A stretch of DNA of 64,000 bases from Actinomycetota bacterium (lineage in GTDB: Bacteria > Actinomycetota > Actinomycetes > Streptosporangiales > Streptosporangiaceae): positions 21,017-85,016 of the forward strand of contig DAHVAR010000055.1 in NCBI GenBank assembly GCA_027314515.1. The letters are read 5' to 3'. A program made the translations under genes and the position numbers. Below the pieces are notes generated by a model, which did not search any database, was not told the DNA's origin, and worked only from the letters and a program-made list of their open reading frames with translations. Shown here piece by piece: positions 9,383-17,522 of this stretch. Within the stretch, counting starts at the first letter, position 1, and each line of letters begins with the position of its first letter.

Positions 9383-9948
9383 CATTGCTGACCGGCATCA
9401 TCGTCATCGCCGTGATGGCCATGATCGGCGTTTACATCTCCTGGCGGGCCGGCCGCCTGGACCGGCTGCACGCCCGGCTGGAGGCGGCGCGCTTCGCGCT
9501 TGATGCCGCCCTGGTCCGGCGCAGCTCGACAGCGCTGGAATTGGCGTCCTCCGGGCTGCTGGATCCGGCCACCAGCGTGCTGCTGGCTGGCGCGGCGCAT
9601 GACGCCCGGTCCCCGGAATCCGGCCGCGAGCTGGCTGAAAGTGACCTCACCAGGGCGCTGCGAGCGGTCTTCGGCCAGCCGGACTTCCGCGCTCTGCTCG
9701 CTGGCCGGGAGGGCGCTGAGGAACTGCTCACCGAGCTGGAGAGCGCCGCGCATCAGGTGTTCCTGGCCCGCAAGTTCTACAACGACGCGGTGGCCGCTAC
9801 TCAGGCTGCGCGCTCGCGCTGGCTGGCGCGCATACTCCGGCTGGCGGGCCGGGCGCCGGATCCTGAGTTCTTCGAGATCGACGACTCGCTGGTGCTGGCC
9901 GCTGAGGATGGCGGCCGCGGCGCTGACCTGCCGCACCTGACCGGATAG
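9379..9948 (+). CDS. LemA-like membrane-anchored helical protein
   Basis: The 189-aa product has one N-terminal transmembrane segment (about 4-22, short outside end) followed by a predicted all-helical region. The FYNDAV motif (133-138) near ARKFYND is characteristic of LemA-type proteins, whose function is not established. ATGA overlap couples it to pimA, and a protein of this type is the usual gene between pimA and pdxS in actinobacteria. Assignment to LemA is by motif and topology only. Confidence 0.6.
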   Translation: MTLLTGIIVIAVMAMIGVYISWRAGRLDRLHARLEAARFALDAALVRRSSTALELASSGLLDPATSVLLAGAAHDARSPESGRELAESDLTRALRAVFGQPDFRALLAGREGAEELLTELESAAHQVFLARKFYNDAVAATQAARSRWLARILRLAGRAPDPEFFEIDDSLVLAAEDGGRGADLPHLTG

Positions 9949-10003
9949 CCGGGCTGGTCTAACCACCGGCGCCGCGGATCCGTTTCCGGCGCCTGGCTAT
10001 CGT

Positions 10004-10030
10004 GCTGGCCGGGCACCGTGCCCGGCCAGC
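10004..10030. terminator. 27-nt palindrome downstream of the PIM operon
   Basis: GCTGGCCGGGCAC (10004-10016) and GTGCCCGGCCAGC (10018-10030) are perfect reverse complements around one central C. It starts 55 nt after the LemA-like stop and runs into the first 32-nt repeat. Likely terminator stem of the pgsA operon; no T-run. Confidence 0.55.
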
Positions 10031-10109
10031 GCCGCCCCGCGCCAACACCGTGCCGGGCCTGCGCCGCCCCGCGCCAACACCGTGCCCGGCCTGCGCCGCC
10101 CCGCGCCAA
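10014..10109 (+). repeat. three tandem 32-bp repeats
   Basis: Units 10014-10045, 10046-10077 and 10078-10109, each beginning CACCGTGCC and ending CCGCGCCAA; they differ at only two positions. The copies are noncoding and lie just upstream of the pdxS promoter region. High identity implies recent slippage or unequal exchange. Confidence 0.9.
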
Positions 10110-10276
10110 CAATTGCTATCGTTATTTGTGGGCGAGGATAGAAGCACTTTCCTGTGGTACCGGGAAGTGCTACCAGCGCGAGCCAGGATCTCCGGCATCG
10201 CCGCGCGGCTTGCGGGTCGCGCACTGCGCACAGCCTACTATCGCGATCACCGTCAGCAGCTGAAGTGAGGTTTGCC

Positions 10277-11230
10277 GTGTCCGTCCAGAATGCAGCAGAA
10301 CGTTCCGAGCGCCCCGGCGGCGGTGCCGCGGCCGTGCCAGCCGGGCAGCCGCAGAAAGGCACGAGCCTGGTCAAGCGCGGCATGGCCGACATGCTCAAGG
10401 GCGGCGTGATCATGGACGTCGTCACCCCGGAGCAAGCCAAGATCGCCGAGGACGCTGGCGCCGTCGCGGTGATGGCGCTGGAACGCGTCCCGGCCGATAT
10501 CCGGGTCCAGGGCGGCGTGGCGCGGATGAGCGACCCGGACATGATCGACGGCATCATCGCCGCCGTGTCCATCCCGGTCATGGCCAAGTGCCGGATCGGC
10601 CACTTCGTCGAGGCGCAGGTGCTGCAGGCCATCGGCGTCGACTACATCGACGAGTCGGAGGTGCTGACGCCTGCCGACGAGGCGCATCACGTCAACAAGT
10701 GGGACTTCACCGTGCCCTTCGTCTGCGGCGCCACCAACCTGGGCGAAGCGCTGCGCCGCATCACCGAGGGCGCCGCGATGGTCAGGTCCAAGGGCGAGGC
10801 CGGCACCGGCAACGTGATCGAGGCCACCACGCACATGCGCGCGATCAGGTCACAGATCCGCAAGCTGACGACGCTGTCGCCGGAAGAGCTGTACTCGGCG
10901 GCCAAGGAACTGCAGGCGCCCTACGAGCTGGTCGCTGAGGTCGCCGCAGCCGGCCGCCTCCCGGTCGTGCTCTTCACCGCCGGCGGCCTGGCCACGCCGG
11001 CCGACGCGGCCATGATGATGCAGCTCGGAGCCGACGGGGTGTTCGTGGGCTCGGGCATCTTCAAGTCCGGTGACCCGGCTGCGAGGGCGGCGGCGATCGT
11101 GAAGGCAACCACCTTCTACGACGACCCGGACGTGATCGCGAAGGTATCCCGCGGTCTCGGCGAGCCGATGGTCGGCATCAACCTGGACACGCTCGCGCCA
11201 GAGCAGCGCTACGCCGGCCGCGGATGGTGA
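10277..11230 (+). CDS. pdxS: pyridoxal 5'-phosphate synthase subunit PdxS
   Basis: Synthase subunit of the DXP-independent vitamin B6 pathway: joins ribose 5-phosphate, glyceraldehyde 3-phosphate and ammonia from PdxT. The product (317 aa) is highly conserved, with the two catalytic lysines visible in VMAKCRIGH and [13 protein letters not shown] at 10277 is chosen because GTGAGG (10265-10270) is 6 nt upstream and homologs start shortly before the KRGMAxMLKGG block. The residue after the first catalytic Lys is Cys (MAKCRIGH), where Ala is usual. It overlaps pdxT by 7 nt. Confidence 0.97.
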   Translation: MSVQNAAERSERPGGGAAAVPAGQPQKGTSLVKRGMADMLKGGVIMDVVTPEQAKIAEDAGAVAVMALERVPADIRVQGGVARMSDPDMIDGIIAAVSIPVMAKCRIGHFVEAQVLQAIGVDYIDESEVLTPADEAHHVNKWDFTVPFVCGATNLGEALRRITEGAAMVRSKGEAGTGNVIEATTHMRAIRSQIRKLTTLSPEELYSAAKELQAPYELVAEVAAAGRLPVVLFTAGGLATPADAAMMMQLGADGVFVGSGIFKSGDPAARAAAIVKATTFYDDPDVIAKVSRGLGEPMVGINLDTLAPEQRYAGRGW

Positions 11231-11925
11231 CTGGACTGACCAGCCCGGCGGGGCAGGCCGAGCCGATGGGGCAGGAGCCGATGGGGCAGGAGCCGATGGG
11301 GCTGACCAGGCTGGCCGGCCCGGCCAGCCTGGCGGGGCCGCCGGTCGGGGTGCTCGCGCTGCAGGGTGATGTCGCCGAGCACATGCGTGCACTGCGCGCG
11401 TCCGGCGCGACGCCGACGGCAGTGCGCCGGCCAGACGAGCTCGACCGGGTCGACGGCCTGATCATCCCCGGCGGGGAGTCGACGACGATATGGAAGCTGA
11501 TCGACATCTTCGGCCTCGCCGAGCCGCTGCGGAAGCGCATCGCCGATGGCATGCCCGTGTTCGGTTCCTGCGCTGGCTTGATCATGCTGGCCGCCCGGCT
11601 GCCCGATCCCGCTTCCGGTCAGCAGACGCTGGGCGGGATCGACATGACGGTCCGGCGGAACGCCTTCGGCCGCCAGGTGGACTCCTTCGAGCGCGATCTC
11701 GACGTCAAGGGCATCGACGGGCCCCCGTACCGTGCCGTCTTCATCCGTGCCCCGTGGGTGGACGAGGTCGGGCCCGCCGTCGAGACTCTCGCCACCGACC
11801 CTGGCACGAGTAGGATCGTCGCGGTTCGCCAGGGTCGGGCGCTCGCCACCTCGTTCCATCCCGAGCTCACCCCGGACTGGCGCATTCACAAGATGTTCGT
11901 CGACATGGTGAGGGATCCGGCATGA
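11224..11925 (+). CDS. pdxT: pyridoxal 5'-phosphate synthase glutaminase subunit PdxT
   Basis: Class I glutaminase feeding ammonia to Pdx[16 protein letters not shown], the nucleophile in GSCAGLI, and the His-Glu pair in SFHPELT are all present. With the ATG at 11224 the protein has about 40 extra residues before GVLALQGDV, including a pentapeptide repeated three times (EPMGQ). Each repeat carries AGGAG-like DNA a few bases before an in-frame ATG, so the true start could be 11224, 11266, 11281 or 11296. Overlaps pdxS upstream and yebC downstream (ATGA). Confidence 0.93.
   Translation: MVTGLTSPAGQAEPMGQEPMGQEPMGLTRLAGPASLAGPPVGVLALQGDVAEHMRALRASGATPTAVRRPDELDRVDGLIIPGGESTTIWKLIDIFGLAEPLRKRIADGMPVFGSCAGLIMLAARLPDPASGQQTLGGIDMTVRRNAFGRQVDSFERDLDVKGIDGPPYRAVFIRAPWVDEVGPAVETLATDPGTSRIVAVRQGRALATSFHPELTPDWRIHKMFVDMVRDPA
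11260..11304 (+). repeat. 15-bp coding repeat, three copies, in pdxT 5' end
   Basis: GAGCCGATGGGGCAG at 11260-11274 and 11275-11289, and the same with a final CTG at 11290-11304. In frame, five codons per unit. Confidence 0.9.
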
Positions 11926-12674
11926 GCGGCCACTCCAAGTGGGCAACCACCAAGCACAAGAAGGCGGTGGTTGACGCCCGTCGCGGCAAGCTGTTCGCCA
12001 AGCTGATCAAGAACGTGGAAGTCGCCGCCCGCAGCGGCGGACCCGACCCGACTGGCAACCCGACCCTGTACGACGCCGTGCAGAAGGCCAGGAAGAGCTC
12101 GGTGCCGAACGAGAACATCGATCGCGCGATCCGGCGCGGCGGCGGGCTCGAGGCCGGCGGCGCGGCCTACGAGTCGGTTACCTATGAGGGCTACGCGCCG
12201 GGTGGCGTGGCAGTCCTGGTCGAGTGCCTGACCGACAACCGGAACCGGGCCGCGTCCGACGTCCGGGTCGCCTTCACCCGCAACGGCGGCTCGATGGCTG
12301 ACCCAGGCTCGGTTTCCTACCTGTTCAGCCGGCGCGGGGTGGTTATCGTGCCGAAAGCCGGCAGCATCACCGAGGACGACGTGCTGACCGCGGTGCTGGA
12401 CGCCGGCGCCGAGGAGGTCAACGACCTGGGCGAGTCGTTCGAGGTGATCAGCGAGCCCGGCGACCTGGTGGCGGTGCGCACGGCACTGCAGGAAGCCGGG
12501 CTCGACTACGAGTCGGCCGAGCGCCCGTTCCTGCCGTCGGTCGAGGTAGACCTCGACGAGGACAACGCGAGGAAGGTGTTCAGGCTGGTCGAGGCCCTCG
12601 AGGACTCCGACGATGTGCAGGACGTCTTCGCGAACTACTCCGTCTCTGACGACATCATGGAGAAGATCGGGTGA
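11922..12674 (+). CDS. yebC: YebC/PmpR family protein
   Basis: The 250-aa protein starts with the family hallmark [13 protein letters not shown] and has the three-domain YebC layout, including [14 protein letters not shown]. Members have been described as DNA-binding regulators and, more recently, as translation factors acting on stalled ribosomes; the sequence does not tell which applies here. ATGA overlap with pdxT. In actinobacteria it usually sits between pdxT and ruvC, as here, with one gene inserted. Confidence 0.93.
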   Translation: MSGHSKWATTKHKKAVVDARRGKLFAKLIKNVEVAARSGGPDPTGNPTLYDAVQKARKSSVPNENIDRAIRRGGGLEAGGAAYESVTYEGYAPGGVAVLVECLTDNRNRAASDVRVAFTRNGGSMADPGSVSYLFSRRGVVIVPKAGSITEDDVLTAVLDAGAEEVNDLGESFEVISEPGDLVAVRTALQEAGLDYESAERPFLPSVEVDLDEDNARKVFRLVEALEDSDDVQDVFANYSVSDDIMEKIG

Positions 12675-12720
12675 GCTGCCGGGCTGGAAAACCACGGCGG
12701 GAACGGGCACGGAGGGGCAG

Positions 12721-13962
12721 CTGAGCGGCATCGACATCCGGCCGTTCGGGCCGGCCGACGAGGCCGGGGCCGAGCTAGATCTGCACGTTCGCGCGTTCGG
12801 CCCAATGACTCCAGCTCGCCGGCCTGGCTTCATCGCGAGCACGGAACGGGCCGTCGAGGCCGGCCAGATTCTCGGCGCTTTCGACGGCACGCGACTGGTG
12901 GGCAGTGCCCGTTCCCATCCGATGCGGCAGTGGTGGCAAGGCAACGCCATGCCAATGGCCGGCGTGGGCGGCGTCAAGATAGCCCCTGAGGATCGCGGTC
13001 GCGGGGTCGGCCGGGCACTTATGACCGAACTAGCGGCGTACATCGCCGGACGCGGCTACCTGGTGTCCGCGCTCTACCCGGCAACAGCGCCGCTCTACCG
13101 GTCGCTCGGCTGGGAGATCGCGGGTGCCAGGTACGAGCTGACCGTGCCGATGACCGCGCTGGCCAAGCTGCCCGCTCCGGACGAAGCAGCGGCCGGCCTG
13201 GCCGGGGAGAGCTTGGCAGACCCGGCGGACCTGCGGCGGGCCACTCCGGCCGACGCAATGATCGTGACCGAGACCCTTGGCAAGGTGTACTCGTCGGCAC
13301 GCGACTGCGGCCCGGCCACCTTTGCCCCGGAGGTCATCGCGGACTGGCTGGACGACGACGATCACTTCGCCTACCTGGCCGACGACGGTTTCCTGAGTTA
13401 CCGGTGGGTGGACGGCCACTCGAATGTCCGGGTCGACGTGCTGGCGGCAGCCTCGGCGTCAACCGCCAGGGCATTCTGGCGGCTGCTCGGCTCGCACGGG
13501 AGCATGGCCGACGCGGTGCGGGCCTGCCTTGCGCCCGACGATCCGATCAACTGGCTGACCAGGGAACCCGCCGCGGCCATGCGGCGCACGTGGATCTGGA
13601 TGCTGCGCCTGATCGACGTTCCGGGCGCAGTCGGGGCTCGCGGTTACCCATCCGCTGCCGACGTGTCAGTTGAGCTCGAGCTCGCCGATGGCCTGCTTCC
13701 TGCCAATGCCGGCCGCTGGCGGCTGGAGGTCAGCGGTGGCAGCGGGACGGTCGAGCGCGCCGGCTCATCCGGCCAAGTGCGGACCGCCGGGCACGATCCG
13801 GCGCTGCGCCTGGGCTCGCGTGGCCTGGCGGCGCTCTACGCTGGCGTGCCCCTCAGCACATTGCGCCGGGCCGGCCTCGCCAGCGGCGGCGACAGGGCCG
13901 CTGACTCCGCACTGGATGGCGCGTTCGGTGGCCGCCCGGCCTTCATGCTGCACGACTTCTAG
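12721..13962 (+). CDS. Eis-like GNAT N-acetyltransferase with SCP2-like C-terminal domain
   Basis: Acetyl-CoA-dependent N-acetyltransferase of about 413 aa. The N-terminal GNAT fold contains the acetyl-CoA loop PEDRGRGVGRAL and the PLYRSLGW motif holding the general-acid Tyr. A second GNAT-like domain and an SCP2-like domain follow, and the chain ends in ...FMLHDF, matching the Eis feature of a catalytic C-terminal Phe carboxylate. No ATG, GTG or TTG lies between the yebC stop and the conserved IDIRPF start. The best candidate is a CTG at 12721 with GGAGGGG at 12711-12717. A GTG at 12613 would force a 62-nt overlap with yebC. Substrate unknown. Confidence 0.85.
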   Translation: MSGIDIRPFGPADEAGAELDLHVRAFGPMTPARRPGFIASTERAVEAGQILGAFDGTRLVGSARSHPMRQWWQGNAMPMAGVGGVKIAPEDRGRGVGRALMTELAAYIAGRGYLVSALYPATAPLYRSLGWEIAGARYELTVPMTALAKLPAPDEAAAGLAGESLADPADLRRATPADAMIVTETLGKVYSSARDCGPATFAPEVIADWLDDDDHFAYLADDGFLSYRWVDGHSNVRVDVLAAASASTARAFWRLLGSHGSMADAVRACLAPDDPINWLTREPAAAMRRTWIWMLRLIDVPGAVGARGYPSAADVSVELELADGLLPANAGRWRLEVSGGSGTVERAGSSGQVRTAGHDPALRLGSRGLAALYAGVPLSTLRRAGLASGGDRAADSALDGAFGGRPAFMLHDF

Positions 13963-13999
13963 GCCGGCCTGGGCAGCACGTTTCAGCGGAGCCAGCCGC

Positions 14000-14080
14000 C
14001 AGCGGCGACCCGCCAGTGGCAGCCCGACAGCGGCGGCCCGACAGCGGCAGCCCGACAGTGGCAGCCCGACAGTGGCGGGC
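14000..14080 (+). repeat. 14-bp tandem repeats, five copies plus a partial
   Basis: Units of the form CAGYGGCRGCCCGA at 14000, 14014, 14028, 14042 and 14056, then a partial from 14070. Degeneracy increases toward the left end. Confidence 0.85.
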
Positions 14081-14098
14081 ATTTTCCGCGCTTGCCAG

Positions 14099-14149
14099 CT
14101 GTCCGCCTGGCTTTTTCCGCGGATATCGCTGAGAAAGCCAGGCGGACAG
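14099..14149. repeat. perfect 16-bp inverted repeat
   Basis: CTGTCCGCCTGGCTTT (14099-14114) and AAAGCCAGGCGGACAG (14134-14149) with a 19-nt loop. Could be a terminator for the acetyltransferase gene, an extragenic palindrome, or a protein-binding site for ruvC. Confidence 0.85.
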
Positions 14150-14286
14150 TTCCGGGCACTGTCAGCGTGCCGCCGCCCGGGCGGGCGGCGAACCGGGTAG
14201 TGTGCTGGCCGAACAGATGTTCGCAGCGTTCCCGGTGATCGCGGCGTTCCCGGTGTTCGCGGCGTGTCAGGCAGGATGGTGACGGG

Positions 14287-14841
14287 ATGCGGGTGCTCGG
14301 CGTCGATCCCGGCCTGACCCGGTGCGGTCTCGGGGTAATCGAGGGCACGCCGGGCCGTGCGCTGCGCCTGATCGGCACCGGCGTCGTCAGGACGCCGGCC
14401 GACGATGACATCGGCTCCCGGCTGCTGGCCCTGGAAGCCGAGTTGTGCCGCTGGCTGGACCAGCATCAGCCGGACGCGGTCGCGGTCGAGCGCGTCTTCA
14501 GCCAGCACAATGTCCGGACGGTGATGGGCACCGCGCAGGCCGGGGCGGTGGCGATCGTGTGCGCGGCCCGGCGCGGGGTTCCGGTGGCGCTGCACACCCC
14601 GAGCGAGGTCAAGGCCGCGGTCACCGGCAGCGGCCGGGCCGGCAAGCAGCAGGTCACCGAGATGGTGACCAGGCTGCTGCGGCTGCCCGACCCGCCCCGC
14701 CCAGCCGACAGCGCGGACGCGCTGGCGCTGGCCATCTGCCACCTGTGGCGGGGCACCGCCCACGCCCGGCTGGCGCAGCAGCAGCAGGTTGTGGCCGACC
14801 AGTATCAGTCAGCCGTGCGAGCCGCTGGAGGTCTCCGATGA
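14287..14841 (+). CDS. ruvC: Holliday junction endodeoxyribonuclease RuvC
   Basis: Dimeric nuclease that cuts Holliday junctions after RuvAB branch migration. The 184-aa product has the RNase-H-like fold motifs: D7 in [10 protein letters not shown], the acidic VERVF segment, and the C-terminal [12 protein letters not shown] block. ATG with AGGA (14273-14276) 10 nt upstream. ATGA overlap with ruvA. Confidence 0.96.
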   Translation: MRVLGVDPGLTRCGLGVIEGTPGRALRLIGTGVVRTPADDDIGSRLLALEAELCRWLDQHQPDAVAVERVFSQHNVRTVMGTAQAGAVAIVCAARRGVPVALHTPSEVKAAVTGSGRAGKQQVTEMVTRLLRLPDPPRPADSADALALAICHLWRGTAHARLAQQQQVVADQYQSAVRAAGGLR

Positions 14842-15470
14842 TCGCGCACGTGACCGGACCCGTCGCCGCCATCTCGCCAGACGGAGCGGTGATCGACGTC
14901 GGCGGGGTCGGCCTGCTGGTCCAGTGCACCCCTGGCACCCTGGCCGGGCTGCGGACGGGTGAGCAGGCGCAGGTGGCGACCTCACTGGTCGTCCGGGAGG
15001 ACTCGCTGACGCTGTACGGCTTCGCCAGCGATGACGAGCGGAACACCTTCGAGCTGCTGCAGACCGCGACCGGCGTCGGGCCGCGGCTGGCGCAGGCCAT
15101 GCTGGCAGTGCTGACGCCGGACGCGCTGCGGCGCGCCGTCGCGAGCGAGGACCTGGCCACCCTGACCTCGGTCCCCGGCATCGGCCGCAAGGGGGCGCAG
15201 CGGATCGTGCTCGAGCTTGCCGGGCGGCTCGGCGCACCTGCCGACGCGGGCGGCGGTGGGCAGGCTCGCGGTCCGGCTGCTGCCGCCGCGCCGCAGTGGC
15301 GTGACCAGGTTAGGGCGGGCCTGGTCAGCCTCGGCTGGCAGGCGCGGGAGGCCGATCAGGCGATCTCGGCCGTCGAGGCGGAGCTGACGGCGCCAGGCGG
15401 CGACACGCCGGCCGAGGTGGAAGTCTCGCAGGCGCTGCGCGCCGCGCTGCGCGTGCTGGGACGGTCATGA
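14838..15470 (+). CDS. ruvA: Holliday junction DNA helicase subunit RuvA
   Basis: Tetrameric junction-binding subunit of the RuvAB motor, 210 aa. Domain I (OB fold) starts MIAHVTGPV; two helix-hairpin-helix motifs ([27 protein letters not shown]) bind the junction backbone; the C-terminal domain III (about 155-205) contacts RuvB. GGAGG at 14827-14831 is 6 nt before the ATG. Overlaps both ruvC and ruvB by 4 nt. Confidence 0.96.
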   Translation: MIAHVTGPVAAISPDGAVIDVGGVGLLVQCTPGTLAGLRTGEQAQVATSLVVREDSLTLYGFASDDERNTFELLQTATGVGPRLAQAMLAVLTPDALRRAVASEDLATLTSVPGIGRKGAQRIVLELAGRLGAPADAGGGGQARGPAAAAAPQWRDQVRAGLVSLGWQAREADQAISAVEAELTAPGGDTPAEVEVSQALRAALRVLGRS

Positions 15471-16774
15471 TCGGGTCGGCTGGCACTAGCGGGCGCTCGA
15501 GCCCGCCCAGCGCACCCGCCGGAGCGCGCGCTCGCGGCGGTGCCGCGGATCGTCGCGCGGTTAGCGACGCTGATGTGGTACGTGATGCTGATGTGGTACG
15601 TGATGTTGGTGTGGTTAGCGATGTTGGCGCGGTAGGCGATGCTGGTGCGCTTAGCGACGCTGGTGCGGCCGGCCGCGCCGGCGACAGCCGGGACCGGGTC
15701 GTGTCCGCCCTGGCTGATGCCGACGACCGGGTGGTCGAGGGAGCACTGCGGCCGAAGCGGCTGAGCGAGGTGATCGGCCAGAACCGCGTTCGTGAGCAGC
15801 TGTCCCTTGTCCTGGAAGGTGCGCTGCGGCGCGGCCGGGTGCCAGATCACGTGCTGCTCTCCGGCCCGCCCGGGCTCGGCAAGACCACCCTGGCCATGAT
15901 TATCGCGGCCGAGCTCAGCGCGCCGCTTCGGATCACCAGCGGTCCGGCGATCGAGCGAGCCGGGGACCTGGCTGCCATCCTGTCCACCCTGACTGAGGGC
16001 GAAGTCGTCTTCATCGACGAGATCCACCGCGTGGCCCGGCCGGCCGAGGAGATGCTCTACCTGGCCATGGAAGACTTCCGGGTCGACGTGGTCATCGGCA
16101 AGGGCCCCGGCGCGACCGCGATTCCGCTGGATATCGCCCCTTTTACGCTGGTTGGCGCGACGACCAGGGCTGGCCTGCTGCCTGCCGCGCTGCGGGACAG
16201 GTTCGGATTCACCGCGCACCTCGACTTCTACGAGCCGGAGGAGCTGGGCATCATCGTGCGCCGCTCGGCGGGCCTGCTCGGGGTGGCCTTGCGGGACGAC
16301 GGCGCGGACGAGATCGCCGGCCGGTCACGCGGCACGCCGCGGATCGCCAACCGGCTGCTACGCCGGGTGCGGGACTTCGCCGAGGTACGCGGCGACGGGG
16401 TGGTGACCAGGGACTGCGCCCGCGCGGCGCTGGAGTTGTACGAGGTCGACGAGAGCGGTCTTGACCGGCTCGATCTCGCCGTGCTTGGCGCGCTGGTGAG
16501 CAGATTCGGCGGCGGGCCGGTTGGCTTGTCGACCCTCGCGGTAGCAGTCGGCGAGGAGGCTGAGACCGTCGAGGTCGTCGCCGAGCCGTTCCTGGTCCGT
16601 GCCGGACTGATGGTCCGCACCCCGCGCGGCCGGGTGGCGACCCCGGCTGCCTGGCAGCACCTGGGTCTGCAGGTGCCACGGCAGACCGCCTGGATGCGGC
16701 AGGCTGGCACTATGATCGAGTGGGCAAGTCAGGAGGATGACGGCGGAGATAGCGCGCCGACACTTTTCGGCTGA
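15467..16774 (+). CDS. ruvB: Holliday junction DNA helicase RuvB with repeat-bearing N-terminal extension
   Basis: AAA+ motor of branch migration. Walker A GPPGLGKT (133-140), Walker B FIDEIH, and the sensor/arginine-finger region ending RDRFG are intact, followed by the C-terminal winged helix. At 435 aa it is about 80-90 residues longer than typical RuvB. The extra N-terminus (1-90) includes a degenerate hexapeptide repeat rich in Asp, Val and Ala (about 34-69) encoded by 18-bp tandem DNA repeats. The ATG at 15467 overlaps ruvA by ATGA; an internal GTG start nearer [13 protein letters not shown] would give the standard length. Confidence 0.95.
   Translation: MIGSAGTSGRSSPPSAPAGARARGGAADRRAVSDADVVRDADVVRDVGVVSDVGAVGDAGALSDAGAAGRAGDSRDRVVSALADADDRVVEGALRPKRLSEVIGQNRVREQLSLVLEGALRRGRVPDHVLLSGPPGLGKTTLAMIIAAELSAPLRITSGPAIERAGDLAAILSTLTEGEVVFIDEIHRVARPAEEMLYLAMEDFRVDVVIGKGPGATAIPLDIAPFTLVGATTRAGLLPAALRDRFGFTAHLDFYEPEELGIIVRRSAGLLGVALRDDGADEIAGRSRGTPRIANRLLRRVRDFAEVRGDGVVTRDCARAALELYEVDESGLDRLDLAVLGALVSRFGGGPVGLSTLAVAVGEEAETVEVVAEPFLVRAGLMVRTPRGRVATPAAWQHLGLQVPRQTAWMRQAGTMIEWASQEDDGGDSAPTLFG
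15572..15661 (+). repeat. 18-bp coding repeats in ruvB 5' end
   Basis: Five units of 18 bp (15572, 15590, 15608, 15626, 15644), the first two nearly identical (GATGTGGTACGTGATG core) and later units diverging at G/C versus T positions. In frame, six codons per unit. Confidence 0.88.
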
Positions 16775-16853
16775 CTGCAGGCCCGTGACCTGGCCAGGAC
16801 CGTCGAAGCGGATCGCAAGCTGGTCACGATCACTCGCCGGAGGCCGTAGCCTG

Positions 16854-16883
16854 TTGGGTGCGCGGCGTGCGCGCCGCTACACT
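16854..16883 (+). promoter_or_regulatory. candidate yajC-secDF promoter
   Basis: TTGGGT (16854-16859), 18-nt spacer, TACACT (16878-16883). The spacer itself contains GCGGCG-TGCG-CGCCGC, a short inverted repeat that could be an operator. It lies in the 222-bp ruvB-yajC gap, the only break in the local plus-strand operon. Confidence 0.4.
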
Positions 16884-16996
16884 GCGGCAGTTGGTTCAAA
16901 ACACGCCACTTCGGTGCTGCCACCCGGCCCGCACGACCTGGTGCAGGTCAGCATGCTGGCCGCCCGGGCCAGGACTAGTCGGAAGGATGCCCCTCG

Positions 16997-17440
16997 ATGG
17001 GGACACAAATTCTCGCCGCCGCTGCGGCGACCAAGTCAAGTACCGGCAGCAACAGCTCGCTGCTGATCATCATCGTGATCTTCGCGGTCATGATGTACTT
17101 CATGTTCCGGTCGCAGCGCAGGCGCCAGCGCGCCGCGCAGGACACCCAGCGCCAGGTAATGGACGGCTCCCGAGTTCGTACCACGTTCGGGGTATTCGGA
17201 ACCGTGGTCGAGAGCGACGACCGCAACGTTATGCTCGAGATCGCGCCGGGCATCCGGATCAAGATGCTGCGGCAGGCCATCGCGGCCGTCGTGCCCGACG
17301 ACGAGCCCGACGGCGTAGCGCAGACGATGCCGTCCTTCGGCGAGACCGAGCCTGAATCCGGTCCCGACCAGAGCGGTCCCGACTTGAATGGCGATGGCAC
17401 GTCAGGCAAGTCGGACAGCCGTAGCGACCTGGCCTTTTAG
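16997..17440 (+). CDS. yajC: preprotein translocase subunit YajC
   Basis: Small single-span inner-membrane partner of SecDF, 147 aa. One hydrophobic segment (about 22-40, LLIIIVIFAVMMYFMF) is followed by the basic RSQRRRQR stretch and the conserved domain with the GxRVxTxxGxxGxV pattern. AAGGA at 16983-16987 precedes the ATG by 9 nt. The polar acidic C-terminal tail (about 110-147) is typical of actinobacterial forms. Followed after 82 nt by secD. Confidence 0.93.
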   Translation: MGTQILAAAAATKSSTGSNSSLLIIIVIFAVMMYFMFRSQRRRQRAAQDTQRQVMDGSRVRTTFGVFGTVVESDDRNVMLEIAPGIRIKMLRQAIAAVVPDDEPDGVAQTMPSFGETEPESGPDQSGPDLNGDGTSGKSDSRSDLAF

Positions 17441-17522
17441 GCGCAGCGCTAGCATAGAGCCGCGCCGCTTGAGTGCGCCATATTGGCGTGCAATACCGGC
17501 CTAACGAGAGACAAAGGCATCC

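Larger units (their letters stand above)
9949..10276. other. 328-bp repeat-bearing region before pdxS
   Basis: Holds a 27-nt near-perfect palindrome, three tandem 32-nt repeats and the presumed pdxS promoter, each listed separately. A possible promoter is TTGCTA (10113-10118) with AGGATA (10135-10140), spacer 16, just after the repeats; weak. No gene is supported: the reading frame extending pdxS upstream to 10154 lacks a ribosome site and homology. Confidence 0.5.
13963..14286. other. 324-bp repeat- and hairpin-rich region before ruvC
   Basis: No gene seen. Contains five 14-bp tandem repeats (14000-14069), a perfect 16-bp inverted repeat (14099-14149), a GCCGCCC/GGGCGGC hairpin (14172-14189) and an 18-bp direct duplication just before ruvC (TTCCCGGTG units at 14229-14246 and 14247-14264). 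TAGTGT at 14198-14203 fits the actinobacterial -10 pattern but lacks a clear -35. Confidence 0.6.

Noticed and set aside
10004..10109. CRISPR array
   Set aside because: The 32-bp units are directly adjacent without unique spacers and no cas gene is present.
10154..10276. N-terminal extension of PdxS from GTG 10154
   Set aside because: No ribosome site, no family support, and it would run through the promoter region; GTG 10277 has GTGAGG at 6 nt.
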